Source of the DNA: Mycosarcoma maydis
Taxonomy: Eukaryota; Basidiomycota; Ustilaginomycetes; Ustilaginales
Direction of reading: 5' to 3'
DNA: 64,000 bases
Assembly (NCBI RefSeq): GCF_000328475.2
Contig: NC_026478.1
Coordinates: forward strand, 1,736,001-1,800,000
Part shown: one piece after another, positions 48,481 through 57,175 of the stretch
Position numbering within the stretch: the stretch's first letter is position 1
How the letters are laid out: each line of letters begins with the position of its first letter
Made by a program: the position numbers and the translations under genes
The notes under the pieces: generated by a model
The model's database searches: none
Told to the model about the DNA's origin: nothing
The model's input: only the letters and a program-made list of their open reading frames with translations

Positions 48481-50967
48481 CTATTTGTTTGACTGTGCAC
48501 GTGGAGACGACTGCGCCTCTTTCTTGAAATAAGACGATGCTTTTGGTGAGCCGGTGGAGGTCTCATCGTGAGTCATTGGGGATCGAGATGCTTTGTGCGC
48601 CGAGTCCCACTGCTGCTGTTGCTCTTCATGATCGTAATCGGGTTCGTCAGCCAAAGGTGCGTAGCCCATCTTGCCCGCCCTCCTCGCATGTGCGTTGATC
48701 GCCTTGACTGCACCTTCGCCAGGCTGCCATTCGAGCTCGGCGAATCGCGGATACAAAAGCTGCGTGGTAATGTCTCCCCATCGCTCAAGCTGATCCACAT
48801 GGTATGACCGCGTTCCATTGCGCTCCACATCGTACCGGTTGAGGAGCTCCACCATGAGTTTGCGCATAAAGTCGACAAACACGACGTCGACCACCTCCTC
48901 GTCAGACTCTGGCAGTGGATCTGGGTTCGAAGCAACGTACTCTGGCTGGTGCGGGTTAAACGGTACGGGCGAATGGACCGTATCATCGCCCGGTCCAGCA
49001 CATTGATCGATGGTGCGATACCCCAAAGACGGCTTATCGAGCGAGTCGTACTTGTGGAAGAACTTGAGCAGCTCTTCATCTTCTTCCGCCTCGAGCTCTT
49101 CTACGCTCTTGATGGTGGTATTCATATCGTTTACCCATCCGCCGTCGGCAGCGGCAGCGGCAGCTGCAGCTGCTTTTTGTCGATCAGCGTGCTCTGCTTG
49201 CAAAAATTTGAACCATTGCGACTTTTGCCAGCGTACGAAAATGTCCTCCACAAAACCACTTCCGTATCGCAGCACCGCATCGCCGTCCGAGTACTGAGTT
49301 CCGCCCTGCATCACCTCAACCATGGCGCCTTTCTTGAAGCTGAGCAATCCGTCAAGCAGGTGCTTGGCAGTGCCCCAAGGGACATCGGCCATGTACAGGA
49401 AGCGATCCTTGAACGGCGAGACAATGTATTGGTCATTACGTGTAAAAGGGCCCGAGTAGACGTCAAACCGCTGTGAGCCGCTGTTGATCAGCACCAGACT
49501 CTTCTTGTCTTGTCGACCTCTTTCCGACGGCCGCACGACCTTGGGTAGCACCTGATCCGCCAAGAGACTTAACAAGCTCGAATTGTCGCCGTATGGAACG
49601 CGGTCCAGGTAGTAGTCCTGAGGCACTACGCCGTGCAAGCGCGAAAGATTCCACGCTTCGGAGATGGCATCCATGATGAACCGAATGAAGCTGCCCTTCT
49701 TGGTTGCCAGCTCCTGTGTTCTCTCCAGCTTCAAGTGATGCGCAAAATTTCTGGGGTTCGAATCAATGTACCGCCGTGTAAACTTGACTTTGCCGCGATT
49801 GCCTGCACGTTTGCGCTTCTGAAGGTCCTTGATGCCCATAAAACCAATTGTTTCCATGTATCGTCCGCTTTCGAGAGCCATAGTTTGACTGTCCATCATT
49901 CTGCAGTCGCGAACATGCGTGTGTCCTCCAAGGATGGCGATAGGTGTATCGGGAAAGCGTGAGCGAATCCTGGTGCGAACAGCCTCCCAGCCAGGGTCAC
50001 CCGATACGGGCATGTGGCCCAGTATGACAAAGGCGTCAACGCCCCACTTTTCAGCTCGATCCAGGCTCTGTTGGAACCAGTCTTCTTCCACCATGTCCTC
50101 TGGCGATTGTACGGCGATTCCCTTGGCAGCAAGCTTAAAGTCGAACAGGATGCCGTACGACATGATCTTGAGCCCTTGCACCGGCGTCACCAACGTGTTG
50201 AAGAGCGATCCGATAGGCGCGTAGCTTGCGTAAGGAGCATCAGGGCTGGGGAGCGCAATCTTGACGTTGCTGGTCATATATCTTCCGCCCCACTGTGGCA
50301 CAAAATTCTGATAGACATCCTTTGCTACTGTGTAATTGTAGAGCTCGTGGTTGCCGATCGTAAGCAAATCGTAGTCGACCATAGCAAAAATCTGGTTGCT
50401 GACATGGCCGTCGACGGCTTCCTTGCCGCCAGGTTCGTCCTTATTGTAAGGTGGAAAGCCGTCCGAGAGTCCGTTGCCATCGTGCAGATCACCAGTGTCG
50501 ATGAGCAAGAGATCTCGACCCTCATGGCGAGCCTTGGACCTCATCTTGGACGCGAAAGATGCCCAGTCACCCCAGTCGCCAGAATACGACGGCTCTGGTG
50601 GCGAGAGTTTGCGATGGCCAGCAAACCAGCCGTGTATATCGGTTGAATGGAGAAGATTGAGGTCGCCCCATTCGAGCTCGCGCAACTTGTCATCGGACCT
50701 GGGCATGCGACCTCTTTCTCGACTCCAGCGCTGGAAGCCTTCCATCTCGGCGCGGTAGTTGGCGAGCGAATCGGCGTCTGCATCGATACGATGGTTGAAA
50801 GCGAGTTTACTCGATAATGGCTCAACTGGCGAGCTCGCCAGAGTCGAACAGAGAGAGGCGAGTGCGATCAAGGTCACAAGCAGATGTCTTGCTGGCCGAC
50901 CTCTGTAGCCTCGGGTACTGGAAGATGGCCATGGCTGGACGGCGGTGTTGGAGTGAGGTGCCATCAT
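48481..50967 (-). CDS. Secretory-pathway metallophosphoesterase, 5'-nucleotidase-like
   Basis: The product is 828 residues from tandem ATGs at 50967. A hydrophobic segment at about 28-45 (HLLVTLIALASLCSTLAS) after Arg residues is a signal peptide or anchor. The calcineurin-like phosphoesterase motifs are all present: LLHSTDIHGW (D110, H112), LLIDTGDLHDG (D160, H162), TIGNHELYN (N206, H207), VILGHMP and ILGGHTHVRD. A 5'-nucleotidase-type C-terminal domain follows (LINSGSQRFDVYSGPFTRND, LLDGLLSF), then a disordered tail. The layout matches the yeast YHR202W-type proteins, which lie in the vacuole or secretory pathway and have no settled substrate. Several N-glycosylation sequons support a lumenal or secreted product. 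A run of nine alanines lies at about 602-610. Confidence 0.88.
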   Translation of the reverse strand: MMAPHSNTAVQPWPSSSTRGYRGRPARHLLVTLIALASLCSTLASSPVEPLSSKLAFNHRIDADADSLANYRAEMEGFQRWSRERGRMPRSDDKLRELEWGDLNLLHSTDIHGWFAGHRKLSPPEPSYSGDWGDWASFASKMRSKARHEGRDLLLIDTGDLHDGNGLSDGFPPYNKDEPGGKEAVDGHVSNQIFAMVDYDLLTIGNHELYNYTVAKDVYQNFVPQWGGRYMTSNVKIALPSPDAPYASYAPIGSLFNTLVTPVQGLKIMSYGILFDFKLAAKGIAVQSPEDMVEEDWFQQSLDRAEKWGVDAFVILGHMPVSGDPGWEAVRTRIRSRFPDTPIAILGGHTHVRDCRMMDSQTMALESGRYMETIGFMGIKDLQKRKRAGNRGKVKFTRRYIDSNPRNFAHHLKLERTQELATKKGSFIRFIMDAISEAWNLSRLHGVVPQDYYLDRVPYGDNSSLLSLLADQVLPKVVRPSERGRQDKKSLVLINSGSQRFDVYSGPFTRNDQYIVSPFKDRFLYMADVPWGTAKHLLDGLLSFKKGAMVEVMQGGTQYSDGDAVLRYGSGFVEDIFVRWQKSQWFKFLQAEHADRQKAAAAAAAAADGGWVNDMNTTIKSVEELEAEEDEELLKFFHKYDSLDKPSLGYRTIDQCAGPGDDTVHSPVPFNPHQPEYVASNPDPLPESDEEVVDVVFVDFMRKLMVELLNRYDVERNGTRSYHVDQLERWGDITTQLLYPRFAELEWQPGEGAVKAINAHARRAGKMGYAPLADEPDYDHEEQQQQWDSAHKASRSPMTHDETSTGSPKASSYFKKEAQSSPRAQSNK

Positions 50968-51738
50968 TGTAAACAAGAACTACCAATCTGTCTAGGAATT
51001 TGTAGAGGTCTGCGAGCTTTGATGCACAAGACGGACAATGGTAGCCACCAGGCACCGCGGCCATGACAATGCTCTATACTAGCATGATAGGAGGGTGAAG
51101 ATAAAGTAGAGCGGTGCCAGCTCCCTCGCCCGGTTAGATATGCCGGCTTTGGTTTCGTGATGGTGTTGGTGGAAAGGGAAGAACAGCGGAGGAGAAAAGA
51201 GAAGAGAAGAGCAAATGGAGAGTGGCTCAAAATTGGGTCAAACTCAATCACGAATGTACTGGTCTGCTACCGCGGCTTTTAGGTGAAATCGGAAATCACC
51301 AACCGTGAATCGTGAATCACGAATGTGTGATGAGGTGGAGGCTCGGCTCGGGCCAGCGTGCTGCAGGCACCGCCCACGGGCATCATAAGCCGTTGTCAAG
51401 TCGTGAATGTACTGCATATCAGCATCTCCCAGGATCGATCCTATCAATCACAATCACAGAATTCGTGATTCGTGATTGTGCCACGTTCGTGTTCGCAACC
51501 GCTCAATTGGCTCATATACAGTGCCAGTTATCTGTTGAGAGCAACACTCACAGAAAAGCGCAACGGGAGCTGTTACAGATGCTGCAACACGCGTGAGATT
51601 TCGCGTTGCACTGAGAGAATCACAAGCTTCTCGAGGTATAATGTGAGCGCTAGACAGTGATCGACAAGAAAAGACATCGCGTCACCAGTCACGAGTGAGA
51701 TGGATGGGTTGAACGGAGAGGAGATCGTGATTGCACGG
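50968..51738. other. Intergenic region between metallophosphoesterase and SDE2 genes
   Basis: About 770 bp: promoter side of the metallophosphoesterase gene and 3' flank of SDE2. A GAAGAGAAGAG purine tract lies near 51180-51210. Dispersed motifs are at 51303-51326 and 51443-51479. No coding frame supported. Confidence 0.5.
51303..51326. repeat. Dispersed intergenic motif cluster
   Basis: CGTGAATCGTGAATCACGAATG, combining two direct TCGTGAAT units with one inverted ATCACGAAT. A second cluster, AATCACAATCACAGAATTCGTGATTCGTGATT, follows at about 51446-51477. Confidence 0.85.
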
Positions 51739-52620
51739 CTAGGTAGACGCAGCAACCGAGGAGCCGGATGTTGATGACGAGGACGTGGGTTTGGGTTTGG
51801 ACTTGGACTTGTTGAGCTTCTTTTTCTTCTTCATCATGGCCAATGCGACGGCGGAGCGAACGTTTTCGACGATCTCACGACTTTGTTCAATGTACTGCGA
51901 GTCTTCGATACGTTCCTTGCGTTTGTTTCCAGCAGCAGAAGAAGTCTCAATGCTGGTGGCGTTCTTGCGCTGTGACATTTGGCTGGCTTGAAGGGCGGAA
52001 GAGTCAACGCGACGGCTAGGACCTGCTTCAGCTTCTGCTTCTGCTTCTGCTTCAGCTTCAGGGCTGGCGCCTTGCTCGTCAAACACCTGTCCTGCATCTG
52101 CCATCCTTTCGGCAGCCTCGGTGAGATCCCTTTCGCTGCGAGGTGCTCGACCCAGCATCTTTTCCAGTTTGGCATACTTGATTTTCTGCGCTTCGTCCAT
52201 CTGACGTTTTCGTTCCGATTCACCTTCGAGGTATTCGGCCAGCTTTTTGGCCTCCTTGAGCACACCCAGTCGACGTCCATTCAGATCGCGACATGCATCT
52301 TTGTTCGAGTTGCGTGCTCCTGCGGACATTTTACCACCTTGTGAACGAAGCAGGGTTCCAAATCCACCTTTGCCACCGGGCAGCAGCGCGCGCAGCTGCA
52401 GCACCACAGGAAACCTATCATCGCTCGAGTTAAGACCAGACAACCTAGACGAATCGGCTAGTCTGCGGCCCTGGTGGATCAAAGAGAACGTCGTCGACGA
52501 CTGCTTTGCCAAAGCATTGCTGAATCCTTGCAAGACGTCCCTGGCGGTGGCGGACGCTGGCAGTGAAAGACAAACATGCCTCGGGAGGGGGTCAAAAGAC
52601 TCGACCAGAACCGGGATCAT
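51739..52620 (-). CDS. SDE2: SDE2, ubiquitin-fold splicing and genome-stability protein
   Basis: The product is 293 residues from the ATG at 52620. Residues 1-83 form a ubiquitin-like fold ending LLPGG. It is followed immediately by KGGFGTLLRSQGGKMS, the invariant start of processed Sde2, so cleavage is expected between G83 and K84. The Sde2 core follows (DACRDLNGRRLGVLKEAKKL AEYL, KLEKMLGRAP), then an (Glu-Ala) repeat at about 187-197 and a basic Lys/Ser C-terminus. In S. pombe the processed Sde2 joins the spliceosome and promotes excision of particular introns; in animals it also acts at replication forks. All diagnostic features are visible, so the call is firm. Divergent from the Artemis-like gene across 558 bp. 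Confidence 0.94.
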   Translation of the reverse strand: MIPVLVESFDPLPRHVCLSLPASATARDVLQGFSNALAKQSSTTFSLIHQGRRLADSSRLSGLNSSDDRFPVVLQLRALLPGGKGGFGTLLRSQGGKMSAGARNSNKDACRDLNGRRLGVLKEAKKLAEYLEGESERKRQMDEAQKIKYAKLEKMLGRAPRSERDLTEAAERMADAGQVFDEQGASPEAEAEAEAEAEAGPSRRVDSSALQASQMSQRKNATSIETSSAAGNKRKERIEDSQYIEQSREIVENVRSAVALAMMKKKKKLNKSKSKPKPTSSSSTSGSSVAAST

Positions 52621-53178
52621 AGCGAGCTACGGTTCTTTCAGTCGTTCGAGCAAAAAGGAGACCAGCAACCTCTGAGGCAAAGGTGGCGATGCTGAGAAAT
52701 GGTGAGAAAGTGGATGATGATGGTGGTGGTGAGAAAGCAAAAATCGTGAATGAAATTCTTAGCTTATTCACGATTGATTCACGATTCCGTGATTGGTTGT
52801 TGGTTTGGTTCGTGGTTGGTCACTTGCAAAGTTGGAATCGTGTGTGAATCACGAATCTCGAATCACAGAATCGTGAATCACGAATATGCTGACGATGCTT
52901 AAAGCCTTCACGCTGTCCACTAACCATCCACTCACGACTGCTCAGCTCCGCGGCGCGGCGCGGCTATGGAATCGTAAAACCAACCTCAAGCCGACGCAGG
53001 GTCTTGCCAACAGCAACTTTCTCGAGGCCAGGTCCACCTCTAACATTCGTGTCAAAGTATCGTCCTTGCCCAACGAACACGTCATTCTCCGTCGCTGTCA
53101 AGGATGTATACTCTGGTGTCACAGGACGTGCCAGCTCCATGAACGCACGCTTATCCGCTACTCAGCTGCGTCAAAGCA
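52621..53178. other. Divergent promoter region, SDE2 and Artemis-like genes
   Basis: About 560 bp with two dense dispersed-motif clusters (52743-52795 and 52844-52886), among the richest of the window. A short frame from 52886 reads into the region before the 53179 ATG but has no domain content. Confidence 0.5.
52743..52886. repeat. Dispersed intergenic motif, paired clusters
   Basis: TTCACGATTGATTCACGATTCC and CCGTGATTGG lie within 52767-52796. GTGAATCACGAATCTCGAATC and AATCGTGAATCACGAATATG lie within 52844-52886. Both orientations are present. Confidence 0.85.
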
Positions 53179-56100
53179 ATGACCAACTCGCATGGGTACG
53201 TGCTCGAGTATCCACGCATCCGTGTCGATCACTTCGACCAAGCGCCTGTTCCACTCCCTCGCTCGCTTTTAGCACATCGTCGTACGGTCCTCAAGCAACC
53301 CTTGGCTCCCGCTCACGACTCTGATAGCCTCCCATTTGCGCCCGAGCAAACCCACTTTGACAAGCCACTACTCTACCTCTTGACACACATCCATACCGAC
53401 CACCTCAAAGGTCTCGACAGACCAGGCATCACTGCACCCATCTACTGTACTGCCGCCACGAAAGAGCTTCTTCTCAAATACGAGCGTCAAAAGACACGCA
53501 TTGAAAAGGATCGCGATGGATTACATTCGAATCGTGTCGGCGTGCTACGACCCTATGCTCACCTACGCGTAACCGATGACCACGCTACAGCAAGGGCAAA
53601 GCTGTCTGGCTACCAATCGACAAGCCTTGATCTACTACATCCTCTTCCGTACAATGTACCCACCAAAGTGCAGTATACTCCAACTTCGAGCGTCACCTTG
53701 ACACTGATTGAGAGCAATCATATGTTTGGAGCGACCATGTTTCTCATTCAAGGCGCTTGCGGCGCAGTTCTGCACACAGGCGACATGCGAGCAGAGGAAT
53801 GGTGGTGCGAGGCTCTGAAGAGAAATCCCTTTCTTTCGCCATATCTGTGTTGGAATTGGCAAGATCATGAGGCCGAAGCGAACAGCCAGGCGAACGGCCA
53901 TCACCAACAGCACGTTTGGGCCCATCAGATCGAGTCTCTCGACAGCACGACTTCATTGTCTCAACAGGCCTCAGACAATCAATCACAGTCGCAACCCGAC
54001 TCTCAATCTCAAGATCGCCACGTCCAAAGCCCTTCAAACGACCTCGAATCGGACAGCTCCATGCTCATAGCAACAGCTACCACCAAGAAACGGCCTCAAC
54101 TTCGCCTTCGCAACATTTACCTCGACACCGAGCTCCTCCTCTGTAACCAGAAGGTACCCACCAAGCAGCAAGCATGCCTCGACACGATCACACTCATGCG
54201 CTTGTATCCCTCCACCACCGTCTTCTTCCTCAACTGCTGGACGTGGGGCTACGAAGACATGCTCATTCTCACAGCCAAAGCCTTTGGCTGCAAGATCCAC
54301 GTCGACCGCTTCAAGTACATCATGTACAAGGCTGCACGATGCGAAGCTCCCTTTCTCGCCGACGTTGTCACTCAGGATAGCAGCAAGACTCGGTTTCATG
54401 CGTGTGAAAGACACAATGCATGCTCCCACGTTCAAGGAATCGCTTCCCGCTACTCGTCCACCGCCGATCCATCGTGGGCTAAAGAGGCATTGGCAGCACA
54501 CTCGCAAATCGACACCGGTAGTCTAGACCCAAGACTGCGGTGGGGACCGCTTCGGCCTCAAGCAGATCCACTGCTGGTATACATCAACCCGGCTCAGATC
54601 GCCGCCGACAAGTGGCCTTCTATGTTCCAGGACACCAAAGACCGACTGCAAGCCGCACAGAAACTCGAAACTGCTTGGCCTGAAGCGCTAGTCATGCCGA
54701 TCGAGCGTCATTCGACCTTACCCGAGCTCCAAATGTTTGTAGGGCTCTTTCGGCCAAGAACTGTGTCACCGAACACCATCTTGGATCCCAAGGGAGGTCT
54801 TGACTACTACCTGCTTCATCACCTGTTTGGCCACTTGCTAGCTGGCGCAGACGACCGCCGTAAGATGGCCGAAGAAGGGGTCTCAATGCTTGGAAACAAG
54901 ACGTGGAGCTTCTACGAGGCGCAATTAGCGAGGGCGCGGGAACAGGCGCAAGCAAATCGTGCTGTCAGCGGTCACGATTCGACAGAAGCTGTCCGGGCCA
55001 CAAGCGGTAGTATCAACGGCAGTGGACATGGAGAGAGCATGCGAGAGAGTCTGGACGCATGGCAGCTGGATCGACTGTCCAAGTTGAGAGGAATCAACTA
55101 CAAAGGTCTGATGATGCAGAATATGGCAGGCAACTTGGCGGCCATGTTGGAGATTGAACGATGGAGAACAGCGGCGGGAATTCAAGAGCCATCAGAAGGT
55201 CTGAATACTGTCATCGAGCAGTCGTTGGCGAGTACACAGGGCAGGTCGGAAGCTAGTGTATCTAGTGTTGACTACGATGCTGATCACAGTCAATTTGCTG
55301 AAACGCAGAATGCACCTCCTCCGCGCTTCAACGGCCGCGGCATGCACGAAGATGAAACTACAGATGCATCCTCTGGGCGTAACCAAACGCAGCATGCATC
55401 CGACCCGGTATCGCAGCGCTCTGTGTGCGCCTCATCGCTGATTACGCACGACAAGAAATCAGAGCAAGCTCTTGGTGCATCAGCACCAGCGGAGCCTTCA
55501 CAGCATTCACAGCCATCCGCTGCCGAGGTGGAGGAGGAGGATATGTTCACCGAGCTATCAGAAGACCTAGCCTGTCGTTACCTCAACGTCCTCATCCACC
55601 ACTTCCACGTGCGTTTCCACCGGACAAACAATTCGTACGTGCAAATGTGGAAGACAGTCCGGTGTACGCTGGCGGAAGAAGCGCAAAAAGTGGAAGAACA
55701 CTGGTTCAGAGAGACGGGTATCCTGCCGCCTTTGTGGAGCTCACAAGCAGTTGAGGCAGAGCGAGCTGTCCCTGCACAGGCAGCGGTTCGCACATCTTGT
55801 GATCGAGTCGAAGCGCACAAGAGCAGTGTACTGGGCCAAGTGCTCACGTCGTTCATCGACATGCTTGCACCAGCACCAGCACGAGAACATGTCGAGCTTG
55901 TATCGATCACAACGTCGTCTGATCACACGGTCGCGCTGCAGCTCATTCTTCGACACTTTGTCAAGATAGGTTTCAACGACCCTATCGAATCGTCGGCCGA
56001 CATGTATTCAAAAGCTCAAAGCCATGCCAGTTGCCTCGCAAATGCCTCAACAGCTGAATGGGAGCCGCTTTCCGACCACCTAACAGCTCTCACCAAATAT

Positions 56101-57069
56101 CTCACATCGACGCTCCGAAGCTTTGCTTCATCATGGAGCAACTCAGTGGATCAGGAAAACCGAGTGCTAAGCCTGCAACTCACCGGTCTCCTGTTCTCAA
56201 CACGCGCGCTACACGCCGTCATCGACGGGGACGCTATTCAGATGCTCCTAGACAGTGTCATCTCGATCGTCGAAGCAGCACCACGCGACTTTTCCACGCT
56301 GTCGTCCGCGGGCAGGATGATGACAGCGAATGCGTGTGCGGTGTTACGAGCGGAAGAGCTCGAAGAACACATACTGGCACCTTTTGAGCACAGATTGCTT
56401 GCGCTCGCACACGATTCAGACGGCGTGTTGAGGAGGAGCGAGACTTTGATGGACGAGGCCATGTCGCGGGTTAGCCAGTTGGCTCCTGTGCATATCGTCG
56501 GATGCGACAGAGATGCTGTGTCGGAAACCGATCGATGCGAAGCACACGATGGCCGTGTTGGCGTGGATCGCACCAGTCAAGACGAGCAGACATCGAGCTT
56601 GCCGCTTGCACAAATACGCGTACCACGTATCGGACGAATCTCGCCCTCGTACACCATACAGCATCGCTCTCCAACTCGCATCTCTACGCCGCACATCCAG
56701 ACTGCAGACTCAGTCATCAGCACATCTCAACGCGACTCAATCGAGTCCTCAACCGCCTCGCTCTCTCGCCCGCAAGAGCCACCGCAAGTATCACAAGCAC
56801 TACAGGTATCACAAGCATCGTCAGTTACGCAAGAAGAAGACGAGACGCAGTCCGAACACGAGGCGTTGCAACACGAAGCGTTGAGTGCTGGCGTCAGCAC
56901 GAGCGCGTGTCGTGCGCGTCGTGCGCGTGTGCAGGCGGCAGCAAGAGCGGTGGTGGATCGTACGGTTTCGCTAAATGCCAGGTTGGCTGGTCAGCGCGTC
57001 GAGATCGCCGAGCGTCGCAAGCGCGGTTTGGACGTCCTAGTGGCGAGCAGCACAAGGCGCAGGCAGTGA
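53179..57069 (+). CDS. Artemis/SNM1-type metallo-beta-lactamase nuclease
   Basis: The product is 1296 residues. The start MTNSHGYVLEYPRIRVDHFD parallels the N-terminus of Artemis (DCLRE1C). The metallo-beta-lactamase motif LLTHIHTDHLKGL gives H70, H72, D74 and H75. Further metal-site segments are ESNHMFGATMFLIQG and VLHTGDMRAEEWW. The beta-CASP part has RNIYLDTELLLCNQK, FFLNCWTWGYEDMLILTAKA, and VMPIERHSTLPELQMFVG followed by LFRPRTVSPNTI. A Gln/Ser-rich insert interrupts the domain (about 235-300), and about 700 residues of mostly disordered sequence follow. Artemis opens DNA hairpins and trims ends for non-homologous end joining; SNM1/PSO2 relatives act in crosslink repair. The N-terminal similarity favours Artemis, but the exact paralogue is not proved. 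It converges with LTN1 at 106 bp. Confidence 0.88.
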   Translation: MTNSHGYVLEYPRIRVDHFDQAPVPLPRSLLAHRRTVLKQPLAPAHDSDSLPFAPEQTHFDKPLLYLLTHIHTDHLKGLDRPGITAPIYCTAATKELLLKYERQKTRIEKDRDGLHSNRVGVLRPYAHLRVTDDHATARAKLSGYQSTSLDLLHPLPYNVPTKVQYTPTSSVTLTLIESNHMFGATMFLIQGACGAVLHTGDMRAEEWWCEALKRNPFLSPYLCWNWQDHEAEANSQANGHHQQHVWAHQIESLDSTTSLSQQASDNQSQSQPDSQSQDRHVQSPSNDLESDSSMLIATATTKKRPQLRLRNIYLDTELLLCNQKVPTKQQACLDTITLMRLYPSTTVFFLNCWTWGYEDMLILTAKAFGCKIHVDRFKYIMYKAARCEAPFLADVVTQDSSKTRFHACERHNACSHVQGIASRYSSTADPSWAKEALAAHSQIDTGSLDPRLRWGPLRPQADPLLVYINPAQIAADKWPSMFQDTKDRLQAAQKLETAWPEALVMPIERHSTLPELQMFVGLFRPRTVSPNTILDPKGGLDYYLLHHLFGHLLAGADDRRKMAEEGVSMLGNKTWSFYEAQLARAREQAQANRAVSGHDSTEAVRATSGSINGSGHGESMRESLDAWQLDRLSKLRGINYKGLMMQNMAGNLAAMLEIERWRTAAGIQEPSEGLNTVIEQSLASTQGRSEASVSSVDYDADHSQFAETQNAPPPRFNGRGMHEDETTDASSGRNQTQHASDPVSQRSVCASSLITHDKKSEQALGASAPAEPSQHSQPSAAEVEEEDMFTELSEDLACRYLNVLIHHFHVRFHRTNNSYVQMWKTVRCTLAEEAQKVEEHWFRETGILPPLWSSQAVEAERAVPAQAAVRTSCDRVEAHKSSVLGQVLTSFIDMLAPAPAREHVELVSITTSSDHTVALQLILRHFVKIGFNDPIESSADMYSKAQSHASCLANASTAEWEPLSDHLTALTKYLTSTLRSFASSWSNSVDQENRVLSLQLTGLLFSTRALHAVIDGDAIQMLLDSVISIVEAAPRDFSTLSSAGRMMTANACAVLRAEELEEHILAPFEHRLLALAHDSDGVLRRSETLMDEAMSRVSQLAPVHIVGCDRDAVSETDRCEAHDGRVGVDRTSQDEQTSSLPLAQIRVPRIGRISPSYTIQHRSPTRISTPHIQTADSVISTSQRDSIESSTASLSRPQEPPQVSQALQVSQASSVTQEEDETQSEHEALQHEALSAGVSTSACRARRARVQAAARAVVDRTVSLNARLAGQRVEIAERRKRGLDVLVASSTRRRQ

Positions 57070-57175
57070 GCTGTTGGAGGAAAGCTACCAGGAGCACAAC
57101 GGCCAGCATGCACCGACGAGAAATGGCTTGTATTGGTATGCACTGGAAGCACGCTGAATTTGCACACAGCGCGTG

